From: Avibacterium gallinarum
Lineage (GTDB): Bacteria; Pseudomonadota; Gammaproteobacteria; Enterobacterales; Pasteurellaceae
DNA: 42,943 nt
NCBI RefSeq assembly: GCF_002921135.1
Contig: NZ_PQVJ01000029.1
Location: forward strand, 1-42,943
Direction: 5' to 3'
The translations under genes and the position numbers were made by a program. The stretch's first letter is position 1. Every line of letters begins with the position of its first letter. Below the pieces are notes generated by a model. That model did no database searches and was not told the DNA's origin. It saw nothing but the letters and a program-made list of their open reading frames with translations. Of this stretch, positions 20,702 through 28,819 are shown one piece after another.

Positions 20702-23700
20702 TATTTACAGCTTTCTAACATCAACCCAAACCAATCCTGCATTATGCTGGTCATTGCGTTTAAGTCCAGTTGTGCTAATTCTTGTTCGCTTAGCACGCGT
20801 TGCCAGTATTTATCTTCTTGCTTAAAACCATAATCGTTACCGTAAATGCTTTCGTACAAGATGGCAAAGCATTTTTGTTGAATGGCTCCTTCATCATCTG
20901 TGCCTTTTTCATTTTTGAGTGCTTTGAAATAACGGCTCAGATTCGTTGTTAGCACTAAGCAAGGGGATTGTTGGGCTTGAACATAGGCTTCTAGATAACA
21001 TTGTAATTGGGTAAGTGCGGTGCTTTTTTGCAGAATTTTAAACCGCACTTGTTCACCTTTAGCGTAACTATAAGCAGGAGCGACATTTTCTTGTGTTGCA
21101 CATTGCACTAAATAATAGATCCAGTTTTCAATCAGATCTTTATCGCGGATTTTCCCACCCACACGCCAAGTAACTCTTTCCGCTGTGCCATCAAGCAAAG
21201 GATAAAGCTGATTGATTACGCCTGTTAAACACAAGGTTTGAGTTGGCAGGGTGAAATCTAGCTCCACCGCCACGCTTTGGCTTTCTTGTGTTAAATAGTC
21301 TGCCACCTCTTTTTTCAGATCACGAATATCTTGGCTAAGTTTTTGCCCTTGTACTTCGGCAAAAGCGCCCCTTGGCATTATGCCTTTGATTTGTAACTGG
21401 CGGAAAAATTGGCTAAATTCATCATCGTTGAGATAGAGCAGTTGCTGGTTAATGGCATAGCGTTCTAAATTATCGAAATCGAAATTTTCTGTATCCCTTA
21501 AGGCGCTTTCTTCATTTTGCAGGTGAATACCTAAAATCTGCTCTAGGAAAAATCGGATCGGGTGCTGCACAAAGGAGATAAGCTGGCTTAACGCCACTGT
21601 TTGCGCCCGATAATCATTATTCAATGGCTGAATAAATCCCTGTTCTTGCTGCGCGGTTTTATTCACTAATGGCAACCATTTGCGCGCAAAAGTGCGGTGG
21701 TTTTTACTGAAATTTTTCTCGCTAAAAGCGGTCATTGGGTGATGTATCACCAATTTTTTACGCCAATATTCATTCGGATTTTCGCCCTCATCATTCTCAG
21801 GCAATGGCAAGTTTTCTGCCACATAATCCAATAATTGATTTACCAGTACGGAGGGTTCTTTCGGCTCATCATCAATGATTGAATGCCCGACATAACTGAG
21901 ATAGAAATAATCTTGTGCAGAAACGAGCGCTTCAAGGAAGAGATAGCGATCATCATCTCGTTTGAAACGATCGCCTTTTTGCTGATGATATTGCATAAGA
22001 TCAAAGCTATTTGGTGTGCTTTGGCGTGGGTATTCTCCTTCATTCATTCCTAGCAAACACACCACGCGGAATGGGATTGAGCGCATTGGCAATAAGGTGC
22101 AAAAATTCACTTTCCCCGCCAAAAACCGTAAGTTATGCGGATTTTCTTGCAAATAGCCACTCATCACTTCCGCTACCACTTCTGCACCAAGTGGTTGTTC
22201 AAATTGCACATTGATTAAAGGCTCGGCAAAGGTTTCAATGCAATCATTAAGATACCATTGAGTTTCTTGGCTCGTTTCATCAAATTGGAAAAAGGTTTCC
22301 ACCAGTTGGAATAAAGCTTGTTGCCATTGTTCAATAGAATGTTCGCCGCAAAGTGTTTGATACCATTGATAAAGTTGTTCAATAAATTCTGCTAAATAGC
22401 CTGCTAATTGCCCTTTTAAGCCGTAACTATTATCAAAACCTAGGCTGTCTTGCCAAATGCCATTTTCTTCACGCATTGCATAGCCGAGCAACATTCGTTC
22501 CAGCCCTGCTTTCCACGCATTATAATTTTCTTGCGCCACACCCTGATATTTTTCCAAGCCAAAGCGAATGCCTGAATGTTCAACCCAATGATGAATATAA
22601 GGCAGATCTTCAAGCTCAATATGAAAACGCGCACGAATACTTGGAATATCGAGAAAATCCAGCACATCTTGCGTGCTAAACAGACTTTCTTTCAGGTTTA
22701 ACAATTTGATGAAAGCCGACACAATCACATCATTTTCCGACAATTTATTATCCGAAATGGAAAATGGAATGTAAGGCTTACCTTGCTCAAAAACAGCACG
22801 AATATAAGGGGTATATTTATCAATATCGGCCACCATTACCACCACATCTTTTGGCGTTAGGCTCGGATCTTGATTAAACAAATGCAGTAAATAATCCTGC
22901 AAGGCTTCCACTTCTCTCATTGCGCTATAACAGGCGTGAATGGAAAAAGACGGATCTTGCGGTGCAAAATGCAGCGGCTCAATGCCTGTTGGGGTAAGCG
23001 TTAAAATGCGTTGCTGAATTTGGTGTAATAGGCTGTCTTCTGCCAATTCTACATAGGCATTAATTTCATTACTTTGCAGATCGGTGAGCAGATAAAGGAA
23101 ATCACGCCCTTGCTTGCCCCAAGAAGAAAGTAACGGATTGCCCACTTGCAACATTTCTTGCTCGGCGGTGCGCTCGTACTGCTCTTGTTCTAATCGTACA
23201 ATTTGCTGATGAGAAAATAATGGGCTAGCTTGTTGGCTTTGTTGATCAGTGCGGGAACGCTGTTGTAATTTTTGCCAATATTGCTTATCGACAATATCGC
23301 CCCAATACTCACGGCAAGGATTGGTAAAAAATAAATGCACATCACAAAACTCGCTGATGCCGTTGAGAATTTCCAAATACACTTTTGGCAGGGCTGAAAT
23401 ACCAAACACAAAAATGCGTTTCGGCAGTTTTAATGGCGCTTTTTCGCCCAATAGCTGAAGAAATTGTTGGTGTAAATGCGCCCTGTGCCAAACTTCTTCA
23501 CTGCCATTTTGCTGTTGAATTTCAGCCACTAACGCACGCCACAAAATACCTTGCCATTCAATATGGCGTGTAATTTGATCGGCTAACTGTTGTCTATCTT
23601 CACTTTTCTGTGCCGCAATTTGTTGTGCGATGCTGCTGTCTGCATTTTTTTCCCACGCACTAATCCAATCTGGACGATACACTAGATATTGGTCAAATAA

Positions 23701-24105
23701 ATCTGCCACTTTTTCTGCTAATTGATACAATTTTTGCTGTGCCGATTGCGGCGCAGAATTGAGATAATCTCGCAATGGTGCAAAGGCAGGTTGTGCTAAA
23801 TATTGCGGAATCAATCGCATTAAGCGCCATACAATCTGTTCTTTGGTAAATTGATTCTGCTGCGTTACATTAAACAAATTATCGCGATAGAGCTGCCAAA
23901 TGAAGGTCGCTGGCATAGGAAATTGTAGATTCGCTGAGATTCCTTGCTTTTCTGCAATTTGCCATTGCAGCCACTGTGCCATTCCGGGGCTTTGTACCAA
24001 AATAATTTCCGACTGCAACGGATCGTCCAACGGCATTGTTTTCATTAAATACAGTAGGATCTCTTTTTGTGTTTCAAGCAAATTGGAATAATAAACGGTT
24101 AGCAC
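20701..24105 (-). CDS. recC: Exodeoxyribonuclease V gamma chain RecC
   Basis: Chi-recognition subunit of the RecBCD helicase-nuclease. The 1134-residue product begins MLTVYYSNLLETQKEILLYLM and has the inactive-helicase motifs of RecC: VQSPGMAQWLQWQIAEKQGI near residue 40, VFGISALPKVYLEIL, VMVADIDKYTPYIRAVF, and LLGMNEGEYPRQSTPNSFDL. It starts with GTG at 24105 behind AAAAGGAAA. It lies 11 bp after comQ, so it probably shares the competence-regulated transcript. Three uptake sequences lie in the gene, two of them as an inverted pair. recB and recD are not in the window. Confidence 0.96.
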   Translation of the reverse strand: MLTVYYSNLLETQKEILLYLMKTMPLDDPLQSEIILVQSPGMAQWLQWQIAEKQGISANLQFPMPATFIWQLYRDNLFNVTQQNQFTKEQIVWRLMRLIPQYLAQPAFAPLRDYLNSAPQSAQQKLYQLAEKVADLFDQYLVYRPDWISAWEKNADSSIAQQIAAQKSEDRQQLADQITRHIEWQGILWRALVAEIQQQNGSEEVWHRAHLHQQFLQLLGEKAPLKLPKRIFVFGISALPKVYLEILNGISEFCDVHLFFTNPCREYWGDIVDKQYWQKLQQRSRTDQQSQQASPLFSHQQIVRLEQEQYERTAEQEMLQVGNPLLSSWGKQGRDFLYLLTDLQSNEINAYVELAEDSLLHQIQQRILTLTPTGIEPLHFAPQDPSFSIHACYSAMREVEALQDYLLHLFNQDPSLTPKDVVVMVADIDKYTPYIRAVFEQGKPYIPFSISDNKLSENDVIVSAFIKLLNLKESLFSTQDVLDFLDIPSIRARFHIELEDLPYIHHWVEHSGIRFGLEKYQGVAQENYNAWKAGLERMLLGYAMREENGIWQDSLGFDNSYGLKGQLAGYLAEFIEQLYQWYQTLCGEHSIEQWQQALFQLVETFFQFDETSQETQWYLNDCIETFAEPLINVQFEQPLGAEVVAEVMSGYLQENPHNLRFLAGKVNFCTLLPMRSIPFRVVCLLGMNEGEYPRQSTPNSFDLMQYHQQKGDRFKRDDDRYLFLEALVSAQDYFYLSYVGHSIIDDEPKEPSVLVNQLLDYVAENLPLPENDEGENPNEYWRKKLVIHHPMTAFSEKNFSKNHRTFARKWLPLVNKTAQQEQGFIQPLNNDYRAQTVALSQLISFVQHPIRFFLEQILGIHLQNEESALRDTENFDFDNLERYAINQQLLYLNDDEFSQFFRQLQIKGIMPRGAFAEVQGQKLSQDIRDLKKEVADYLTQESQSVAVELDFTLPTQTLCLTGVINQLYPLLDGTAERVTWRVGGKIRDKDLIENWIYYLVQCATQENVAPAYSYAKGEQVRFKILQKSTALTQLQCYLEAYVQAQQSPCLVLTTNLSRYFKALKNEKGTDDEGAIQQKCFAILYESIYGNDYGFKQEDKYWQRVLSEQELAQLDLNAMTSIMQDWFGLMLESCK
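21013..21050. repeat. Inverted USS pair within recC
   Basis: AAGTGCGGT at 21013-21021 and ACCGCACTT at 21042-21050, 20 bp apart, both perfect. Together they could form a 9-bp stem, inside coding sequence for the C-terminal part of RecC. Confidence 0.8.
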
Positions 24106-24116
24106 AGAATTTCCTT

Positions 24117-24422
24117 TTATAAGCTGGTTTCCCCTGTGGGATAACGCACAGTAACTTTATTTTTATGACAATGAAGATGAAAAATAAGCTGATTTTGTTC
24201 AATTTGAGTTTGACAACTCAGCCCCATAAACAGGCGTTGCTGCTGATTATGCGCAATAGAAATGGCTTGTAAATCTTGATAAATTTTCACCGCACTTTGC
24301 CGCTGATGCGTGAGCCATTGATTAATGGACAGAAAAATACCACTAAATAGGGTTAAAGTCATTAGCAAAGAAAATAAATTCATTCCTTTGTATTTTAGCG
24401 GTCTATAAAGGCTCGAAATCAT
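24117..24422 (-). CDS. comQ: Competence pseudopilin-like protein ComQ
   Basis: Small protein required for DNA uptake in competent Pasteurellaceae; position corresponds to H. influenzae comQ, immediately before recC. The 101-residue product has a basic leader ending in Lys-Gly (residues 12-13), a hydrophobic helix (NLFSLLMTLTLFSGIFLSI) and a short C-terminal domain with two Cys (LSCQTQ and LHCHKN). It resembles a type IV prepilin but has Ser where the conserved Glu5 would be. It overlaps comP by 20 bp. Assignment rests on gene order and prepilin-like shape. Confidence 0.78.
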   Translation of the reverse strand: MISSLYRPLKYKGMNLFSLLMTLTLFSGIFLSINQWLTHQRQSAVKIYQDLQAISIAHNQQQRLFMGLSCQTQIEQNQLIFHLHCHKNKVTVRYPTGETSL

Positions 24423-25080
24423 ACCAACTCCTTTTTGCTAGCCGCCAAAAACGATAAGCCTGAACCACCTCTTGTAGCGTTTTCTTATTATAAACCAATT
24501 TCACATTTTCCCCTTGATGTAATAGCCCTTGCGTAATCACTGCGCCGCGAATTTCACCTTTGCCAGATAAAGTTAAATCACCTTCTGCTACAATCACCGC
24601 ATAAATATTGCCGTTGATTTCCCAATGTTTCTCGCGTTCAGAAAACCAATAAAGGGGATATTGGCTGATATTTTCTTGCTGTAAAAATTTAGCAAACAAA
24701 AGTGTGATCGCAGGATCAAAATATTGCGAAAATTCCCCCGCACTTATGCCACGACTTGGCATTTTTTGAAATAGGCTTATTCGCTCACACCAAGCAAAAT
24801 GCGCTGGCTCGTCAAAAGTGCGGTGTTTTTTTGTCGGATTTTTAAACTCAAGACGATAGACGGAATCGGCATAATCTAAGGGTAATTTTTCACATTCTTG
24901 CTGCAGATTTTGGCGGCTTATTGGCAAGAGCGCCACGTCATTTTCCGCATAATATTTTTGCTGCGCATTCATTGCACGATAAAAATGCAGTTCTTCTTGA
25001 TTAAACAACATTGCGATCATCAATAATGAGCTAAGCAACAACAATAAGGTTAGGGTAACAATGCCTTTTTGTGCTTTCAT
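24403..25080 (-). CDS. comP: Competence pseudopilin-like protein ComP
   Basis: Third gene of comNOPQ, needed for the uptake pseudopilus in H. influenzae. The 225-residue product has a short leader MKAQKG, a hydrophobic segment starting IVTLTLLLLLSSLLMIAMLF and a long periplasmic part with scattered Cys. Mature position 5 is Thr, not Glu. It overlaps comO by 4 bp (ATGA). Named by context; the globular domain is not one I recognise by motif. Confidence 0.78.
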   Translation of the reverse strand: MKAQKGIVTLTLLLLLSSLLMIAMLFNQEELHFYRAMNAQQKYYAENDVALLPISRQNLQQECEKLPLDYADSVYRLEFKNPTKKHRTFDEPAHFAWCERISLFQKMPSRGISAGEFSQYFDPAITLLFAKFLQQENISQYPLYWFSEREKHWEINGNIYAVIVAEGDLTLSGKGEIRGAVITQGLLHQGENVKLVYNKKTLQEVVQAYRFWRLAKRSWYDFEPL

Positions 25081-25799
25081 TCTGCCCCGCCTTGATTGAG
25101 TAAAGGAATCACCGTTTCGCTTTCATATTCAATATGCGGTTGTTTGACGAGTTGCCCTTTTAACTGTGCTACAAGCAACAAAGGTTCTTTTAGCCACTGC
25201 AAAGCAAAATGGGTGATCGCAATTTCACGATCATCAAACAGATCCACCCAGCCGCCTTTCTCACAAGCAGGTTGCTGAATGTAAGTTTGGCATTCGTCTT
25301 TTGTGCATTTTTGCTTAACGGTGTTTTTGTAAGTTAAACGCGTTTCTAGCATTTTTTGCTTTAGGCGATAACCAAACAATTCACGTTCAATTTCTTTTGC
25401 TCGATTTTTACCATTTTCAACGCATAATCCTTTGGTGTAAGTAGAGCCAATACAACCTGAATTATCCAAATCATAGAAAAATAGCACACAGCTATTCGGC
25501 TTTTCTCCCGTGGCTTGGCTAACAACAAGACTTGTGCCTTGGCTGTCTTGCTCGAACAAGGCAAGATTATCCACTTTACGCTTTCCAACGGCTGCACGAA
25601 ATCCCGTTCGGCGTAAATCTTTGCCGATTAATTGCAGGGTTCTTTCTATTTCGGCTTGTAAAAACAGCCGTGCATTCATTTGCTGAATTTGCCATTGGCT
25701 ATGTTGATAAAATTTCACGATGGCGATTAATAACAAGCTAGATACTGACAAGGCGATCATCAAACCTAGCAAACTTTGCCCTTTTAAATAGCGGTTCAT
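25077..25799 (-). CDS. comO: Competence pseudopilin-like protein ComO (PilW-like)
   Basis: Second gene of the competence pseudopilin operon. The 240-residue product has leader MNRYLKG, then QSLLGLMIALSVSSLLLIAIVKFY as membrane/assembly helix, followed by a Cys-containing periplasmic domain with CVLFFYDLDNSGCIG and a VIPLLNQGGAE end. The layout resembles PilW-type minor pilins. Mature residue 5 is Gly rather than Glu. GGAGAG precedes the ATG. It lies 44 bp after comN. Confidence 0.8.
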   Translation of the reverse strand: MNRYLKGQSLLGLMIALSVSSLLLIAIVKFYQHSQWQIQQMNARLFLQAEIERTLQLIGKDLRRTGFRAAVGKRKVDNLALFEQDSQGTSLVVSQATGEKPNSCVLFFYDLDNSGCIGSTYTKGLCVENGKNRAKEIERELFGYRLKQKMLETRLTYKNTVKQKCTKDECQTYIQQPACEKGGWVDLFDDREIAITHFALQWLKEPLLLVAQLKGQLVKQPHIEYESETVIPLLNQGGAE

Positions 25800-25843
25800 C
25801 TAAGACTCTCCGCACGCACTGAGCGAATTCGCCTGTTTTAGCT

Positions 25844-26323
25844 TTAGGCTACCCACATTAAAAAAGAAAATAAGGTTTTCGCTTGCCCCGCTTGCAATAA
25901 GAAACAGTCCGCTTGAATGGTGTTGCGGATACCGCTGAATCTAGCCATTTCTTGCGGAAAATAATGTTTACTGCTAATCATTGTTTGCGTTGGAAACAAG
26001 GGTTGATAAATATTCGCCATTAGCTCCTCTGCACATAAGTGCGGTTGTAAACAGTTGCATATTTTTTCACTTTTAACTTGAGCGGCAATGCACCATTTTT
26101 GACTTGTCAAATCACGATTTGCCACTAAAAACCATACTTGATTAGAATTTTCTACGCGCCGTTGAATGGTACGGAAAAATAAATATAAGCGCTGTTGCTC
26201 TTTGCTTAACACCCATTGTTCCTGATTCTGTTGCCATACGGGCAAGGCCGTAAGCAATAGCATACTGGAAATCAATAGCACAATAAGAAACTCTAATAGC
26301 GTGAAACCTTTCATTTTAGCCAT
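25844..26323 (-). CDS. comN: Competence type IV pseudopilin ComN
   Basis: First gene of the competence pilin operon. The 159-residue product has the classic class III prepilin signal: leader MAKMKG, cleavage after Gly6, then FTLLEFLIVLLISSMLLLTA with the conserved Glu5. The remainder looks like a GspH/FimT-type minor pilin with a few Cys (KICNCLQPHLC). Two ATGs (26323 and 26314) are possible and no strong ribosome binding site is visible. Expression probably depends on Sxy and CRP through the site at 26430-26451. An uptake sequence is inside (26037-26045). Confidence 0.86.
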   Translation of the reverse strand: MAKMKGFTLLEFLIVLLISSMLLLTALPVWQQNQEQWVLSKEQQRLYLFFRTIQRRVENSNQVWFLVANRDLTSQKWCIAAQVKSEKICNCLQPHLCAEELMANIYQPLFPTQTMISSKHYFPQEMARFSGIRNTIQADCFLLQAGQAKTLFSFLMWVA

Positions 26324-26344
26324 AATAAAAACGCGGATTTTTCA

Positions 26345-26403
26345 ACCGCACTTTTGCCTTTGTTTATCGGTGATTTTCTATACGCAAGCCTAACAAGTGC
26401 GGT
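26345..26403. repeat. Inverted USS pair in the comN upstream region
   Basis: ACCGCACTT at 26345-26353 and AAGTGCGGT at 26395-26403, 41 bp apart, between the CRP-S site and comN. In a transcript starting upstream they could form a 9-bp stem. Confidence 0.75.
26377..26382 (-). promoter_or_regulatory. Tentative -10 of the comN promoter
   Basis: TATAGA on the minus strand; its implied start would place the CRP-S centre near -70. No -35 is visible. Other -10 choices exist. Confidence 0.3.
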
Positions 26404-26429
26404 GATTTTTTAGTAGGAAATGAAGAAAG

Positions 26430-26451
26430 TTTTGGAATCGAGATCGCAAAA
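26430..26451 (-). promoter_or_regulatory. CRP-S (Sxy-dependent) competence regulatory site
   Basis: On the minus strand the left half reads TTTTGCGATC, a perfect CRP-S half-site with the diagnostic C at core position 3 (TGCGA instead of TGTGA). The right half, TTCCAAAA, keeps the AT flank but is degenerate against TCGCAAAA. It lies about 107 bp upstream of comN. CRP-S sites need CRP plus Sxy and define the H. influenzae competence regulon, which includes comNOPQ. Confidence 0.75.
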
Positions 26452-26548
26452 ATAATCAGAAAACGAGAATAAAACCTAAGAATGTAATAGATGAAAAATA
26501 ATAAGGTGGAAGATAGATTATTATAAAAATTTAGGGATAAATTGATGA

Positions 26549-26624
26549 TGGTGGGTCGTGAAGGATTCGAACCTTCGACCAACGGATTAAAAGTCCGCTG
26601 CTCTACCGACTGAGCTAACGACCC
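26549..26624 (-). tRNA. tRNA-Lys (anticodon UUU), copy 3
   Basis: A 76-nt gene including encoded CCA (26549-26551). Acceptor stem GGGTCGT/ACGACCC, anticodon loop CTTTTAA, T loop GTTCGAATC. Identical to the two upstream copies; last in transcription order. Confidence 0.97.
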
Positions 26625-26648
26625 TAAGTATATTTAATGGCTTTGAAG

Positions 26649-26724
26649 TGGTGGGTCGTGAAGGATTCGAACCTTCGACCAACGGATTAAAAGTCCGCTG
26701 CTCTACCGACTGAGCTAACGACCC
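26649..26724 (-). tRNA. tRNA-Lys (anticodon UUU), copy 2
   Basis: Identical 76-nt sequence with encoded CCA, 24 bp from copy 3 and 28 bp from copy 1. All three probably come from one precursor. Confidence 0.97.
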
Positions 26725-26752
26725 TAAATATATTTAGGCTGTTACGTTTGAT

Positions 26753-26828
26753 TGGTGGGTCGTGAAGGATTCGAACCTTCGACCAACGGATTAAAAGTCC
26801 GCTGCTCTACCGACTGAGCTAACGACCC
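26753..26828 (-). tRNA. tRNA-Lys (anticodon UUU), copy 1
   Basis: Identical 76-nt sequence with encoded CCA, first in transcription order and about 29 bp downstream of a -10 element. Confidence 0.97.
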
Positions 26829-26857
26829 GAACAGGTATCATTGCGTAACGGAGGCTT

Positions 26858-26885
26858 ATAATACTGTTTTTATTTTAATAATCAA
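26858..26885 (-). promoter_or_regulatory. Promoter of the tRNA-Lys cluster
   Basis: On the minus strand: TTGATT (26880-26885), a 16-bp spacer and TATTAT (26858-26863), followed by a short leader to the first tRNA. Confidence 0.6.
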
Positions 26886-26958
26886 TAAAAATTTTCTATT
26901 TTTTGTTTGTTTGCACGAATAAACAACAACTACATCACCCTTTACCACGCAGATAAAT

Positions 26959-26990
26959 AAAAAACCGAGCATTCAAGGCTCGGTTTTTTT
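26959..26990. terminator. Rho-independent terminator after pal
   Basis: A 12-bp stem (26959-26970 with 26978-26989) with a 7-nt loop and A/T-rich ends on both strands. It ends the tol-pal transcript 20 bp past the pal stop. Confidence 0.92.
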
Positions 26991-27009
26991 GTTTCGTCAA
27001 TAAGGCAGA

Positions 27010-27474
27010 TTAGTATGCTAACACTGCACGACGGTTTTTAGAATATGCAGCTTCAGTGTGACCTAACTCAGCTGGTTTTTCTTCACCGTAAGAAACTGTT
27101 GAAAGCTGACCTGCTTGAACACCTTTAGCAGATAAGTAGTGCGCTACTGCGTCAGCACGGCGTTGACCTAATGCGATGTTGTACTCTGGCGTACCACGTT
27201 CGTCAGTGTTACCTTCAACAACCACTTTAGATGCTGGAGTTGCTGTTAAATATGCAGCGTGCGCATCTAAGATTTGTTGGTATTCACCTTCGATGTTGTA
27301 TTTATCGAATGCGAAGTAAACAGTGTTATAACGTTGTTGTAAATCTTGAACTGAGTAACCGCCAAAAGTTTGGGCAGTTGTTGTTTCTGCAGCACTTTCA
27401 TTTTTTGAAGAACTACAAGCTGCTAATACAGCTACTGAGCCAGCTACAACTAATAATTTTGCAAAGTTTTTCAT
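27010..27474 (-). CDS. pal: Peptidoglycan-associated lipoprotein Pal (P6-like)
   Basis: Outer-membrane lipoprotein that binds peptidoglycan and the Tol proteins, holding the envelope together at division. In Haemophilus it is known as P6. The 154-residue precursor has a signal ending in the lipobox LAAC (Cys at about residue 20). The OmpA-like domain (about 45-154) carries [23 protein letters not shown], the peptidoglycan-binding segment. It ends [16 protein letters not shown] precedes the ATG. Last gene of the tol-pal run, ended by a terminator; no cpoB (ybgF) follows. Confidence 0.98.
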   Translation of the reverse strand: MKNFAKLLVVAGSVAVLAACSSSKNESAAETTTAQTFGGYSVQDLQQRYNTVYFAFDKYNIEGEYQQILDAHAAYLTATPASKVVVEGNTDERGTPEYNIALGQRRADAVAHYLSAKGVQAGQLSTVSYGEEKPAELGHTEAAYSKNRRAVLAY

Positions 27475-27484
27475 TAACTTTCTC

Positions 27485-28792
27485 CTAGTTTTTAGTTAAA
27501 TATGGGGACCAAGCTGGAAATTTAACTTGCCCATCACTTCCCGGTAGGCGTGCTTTAAAACGCCCATCAGCAGAAACCAATTGTAGCACCTTTCCTAACC
27601 CTTGTGTAGAGCTATAAATAATCATAATTCCATTTGGAGAGATGCTTGGACTTTCATCTAAGAAAGTCGAACTCAACATTTCTGTTTCACCTGTCGCAAG
27701 ATCTTTTTTCATAATATGATCTGCGGCAATCATAATTAATGTACTACCATCAGTAGAAATTTGTCCGCTATAAGTACGACCACCAGAGCTTAGTAAGGTT
27801 GCGCCGCCACCGCTTGCGCTCATTTGATACACCTGCGGCGAACCTGCTCTATCAGAAGTAAAAATAATGGATTGACCATCTGGCGACCACGCAGGCTCAG
27901 TGTTGTTACCTGAACCGCTCGTTAATTGTGAAACGCTGCCGCTGGCTAAATTCATCACATAAATATTTAACACACCATCTTTTGATGAAGCAAAGGCTAA
28001 TCTTGAACCATCAGGCGAAAACGCTGGTGCACCATTATGTCCTTTAAAAGAAGCGACCACGCGGCGCGCGCCTGAACGTAAATCTTGCACTACGAGCTGA
28101 GATTTACGGTTTTCAAAAGAAACATACGCAAGTTTATTACCATCTGGTGACCAAGCTGGCGACATTAATGGCTGTGCGCTTTGGGTAACGATAAATTGGT
28201 TATGTCCGTCATAATCAGCGACACGCACTTGATAAGGCTTTGAGCCACCATTTTTTTGCACCACATAGGCGATTTTTGTTCTAAATGCCCCACGAATGCC
28301 TGTGAGTTTTTCAAACACTTCATCACTTACCGTATGCGCGCCTAAGCGAATTGCGCTGGCTGGAACGGCATATTGATTTTGCGCTAATACCGCCCCTGCT
28401 GTGCCTGATGCACCAATGGTATCCACAAGTTGATAAGCAATGCTGTATCCATTGCCATTTGGTGTAACTTGCCCAACCACGATAGCATCAATACCTAAAG
28501 ATGACCACGCATCAGCATTCACTTCTGAAGCTGAAGTAGGTTGTTGTGGCATTTTTGCTGGCGAAATGGGATTGAATTTACCGCTATTGCGTAAATCTGC
28601 AGAAATAATCTCTGCCACATCAGTTGGCATTGCACCGGCGCCATTCCATTTAAATGGCACAACGGCGATAGGGCGCGCGCTATCAACCCCTTCGTCAATC
28701 ACAATACGAACTTCATCATCTGCTAGGGCGACATTTGCCAATAGCACCCATAGCATCGTTAAAAACTGTGTGATACGAATCATTACTTTCAT
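27485..28792 (-). CDS. tolB: Tol-Pal system translocation protein TolB
   Basis: Periplasmic protein linking Pal to the TolQRA complex. The 435-residue precursor has a signal peptide ([18 protein letters not shown]), an N-terminal TolB domain (about residues 22-160) and a six-bladed beta-propeller with repeated SPDG-type motifs ([48 protein letters not shown]). I start at the ATG at 28792, well spaced from CTAAGG; a GTG three codons earlier overlaps that site. It lies 10 bp before pal. Confidence 0.97.
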   Translation of the reverse strand: MKVMIRITQFLTMLWVLLANVALADDEVRIVIDEGVDSARPIAVVPFKWNGAGAMPTDVAEIISADLRNSGKFNPISPAKMPQQPTSASEVNADAWSSLGIDAIVVGQVTPNGNGYSIAYQLVDTIGASGTAGAVLAQNQYAVPASAIRLGAHTVSDEVFEKLTGIRGAFRTKIAYVVQKNGGSKPYQVRVADYDGHNQFIVTQSAQPLMSPAWSPDGNKLAYVSFENRKSQLVVQDLRSGARRVVASFKGHNGAPAFSPDGSRLAFASSKDGVLNIYVMNLASGSVSQLTSGSGNNTEPAWSPDGQSIIFTSDRAGSPQVYQMSASGGGATLLSSGGRTYSGQISTDGSTLIMIAADHIMKKDLATGETEMLSSTFLDESPSISPNGIMIIYSSTQGLGKVLQLVSADGRFKARLPGSDGQVKFPAWSPYLTKN

Positions 28793-28819
28793 AAAATTCA
28801 CCTTAGATTGTTAAACCAA

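Noticed and set aside
21013-21050. Transcription terminator in recC
   Set aside because: The stem comes from an inverted uptake-sequence pair, lies within an intact coding frame and lacks a proper T tract.
26364-26582. Open frame of 72 codons on the minus strand
   Set aside because: It runs into a tRNA gene and across the comN control region, has no ribosome binding site and matches no family.
26549-26828. Three near-identical repeats with short spacers, resembling a mini CRISPR array
   Set aside because: Each unit folds as a complete tRNA-Lys with anticodon UUU and encoded CCA.
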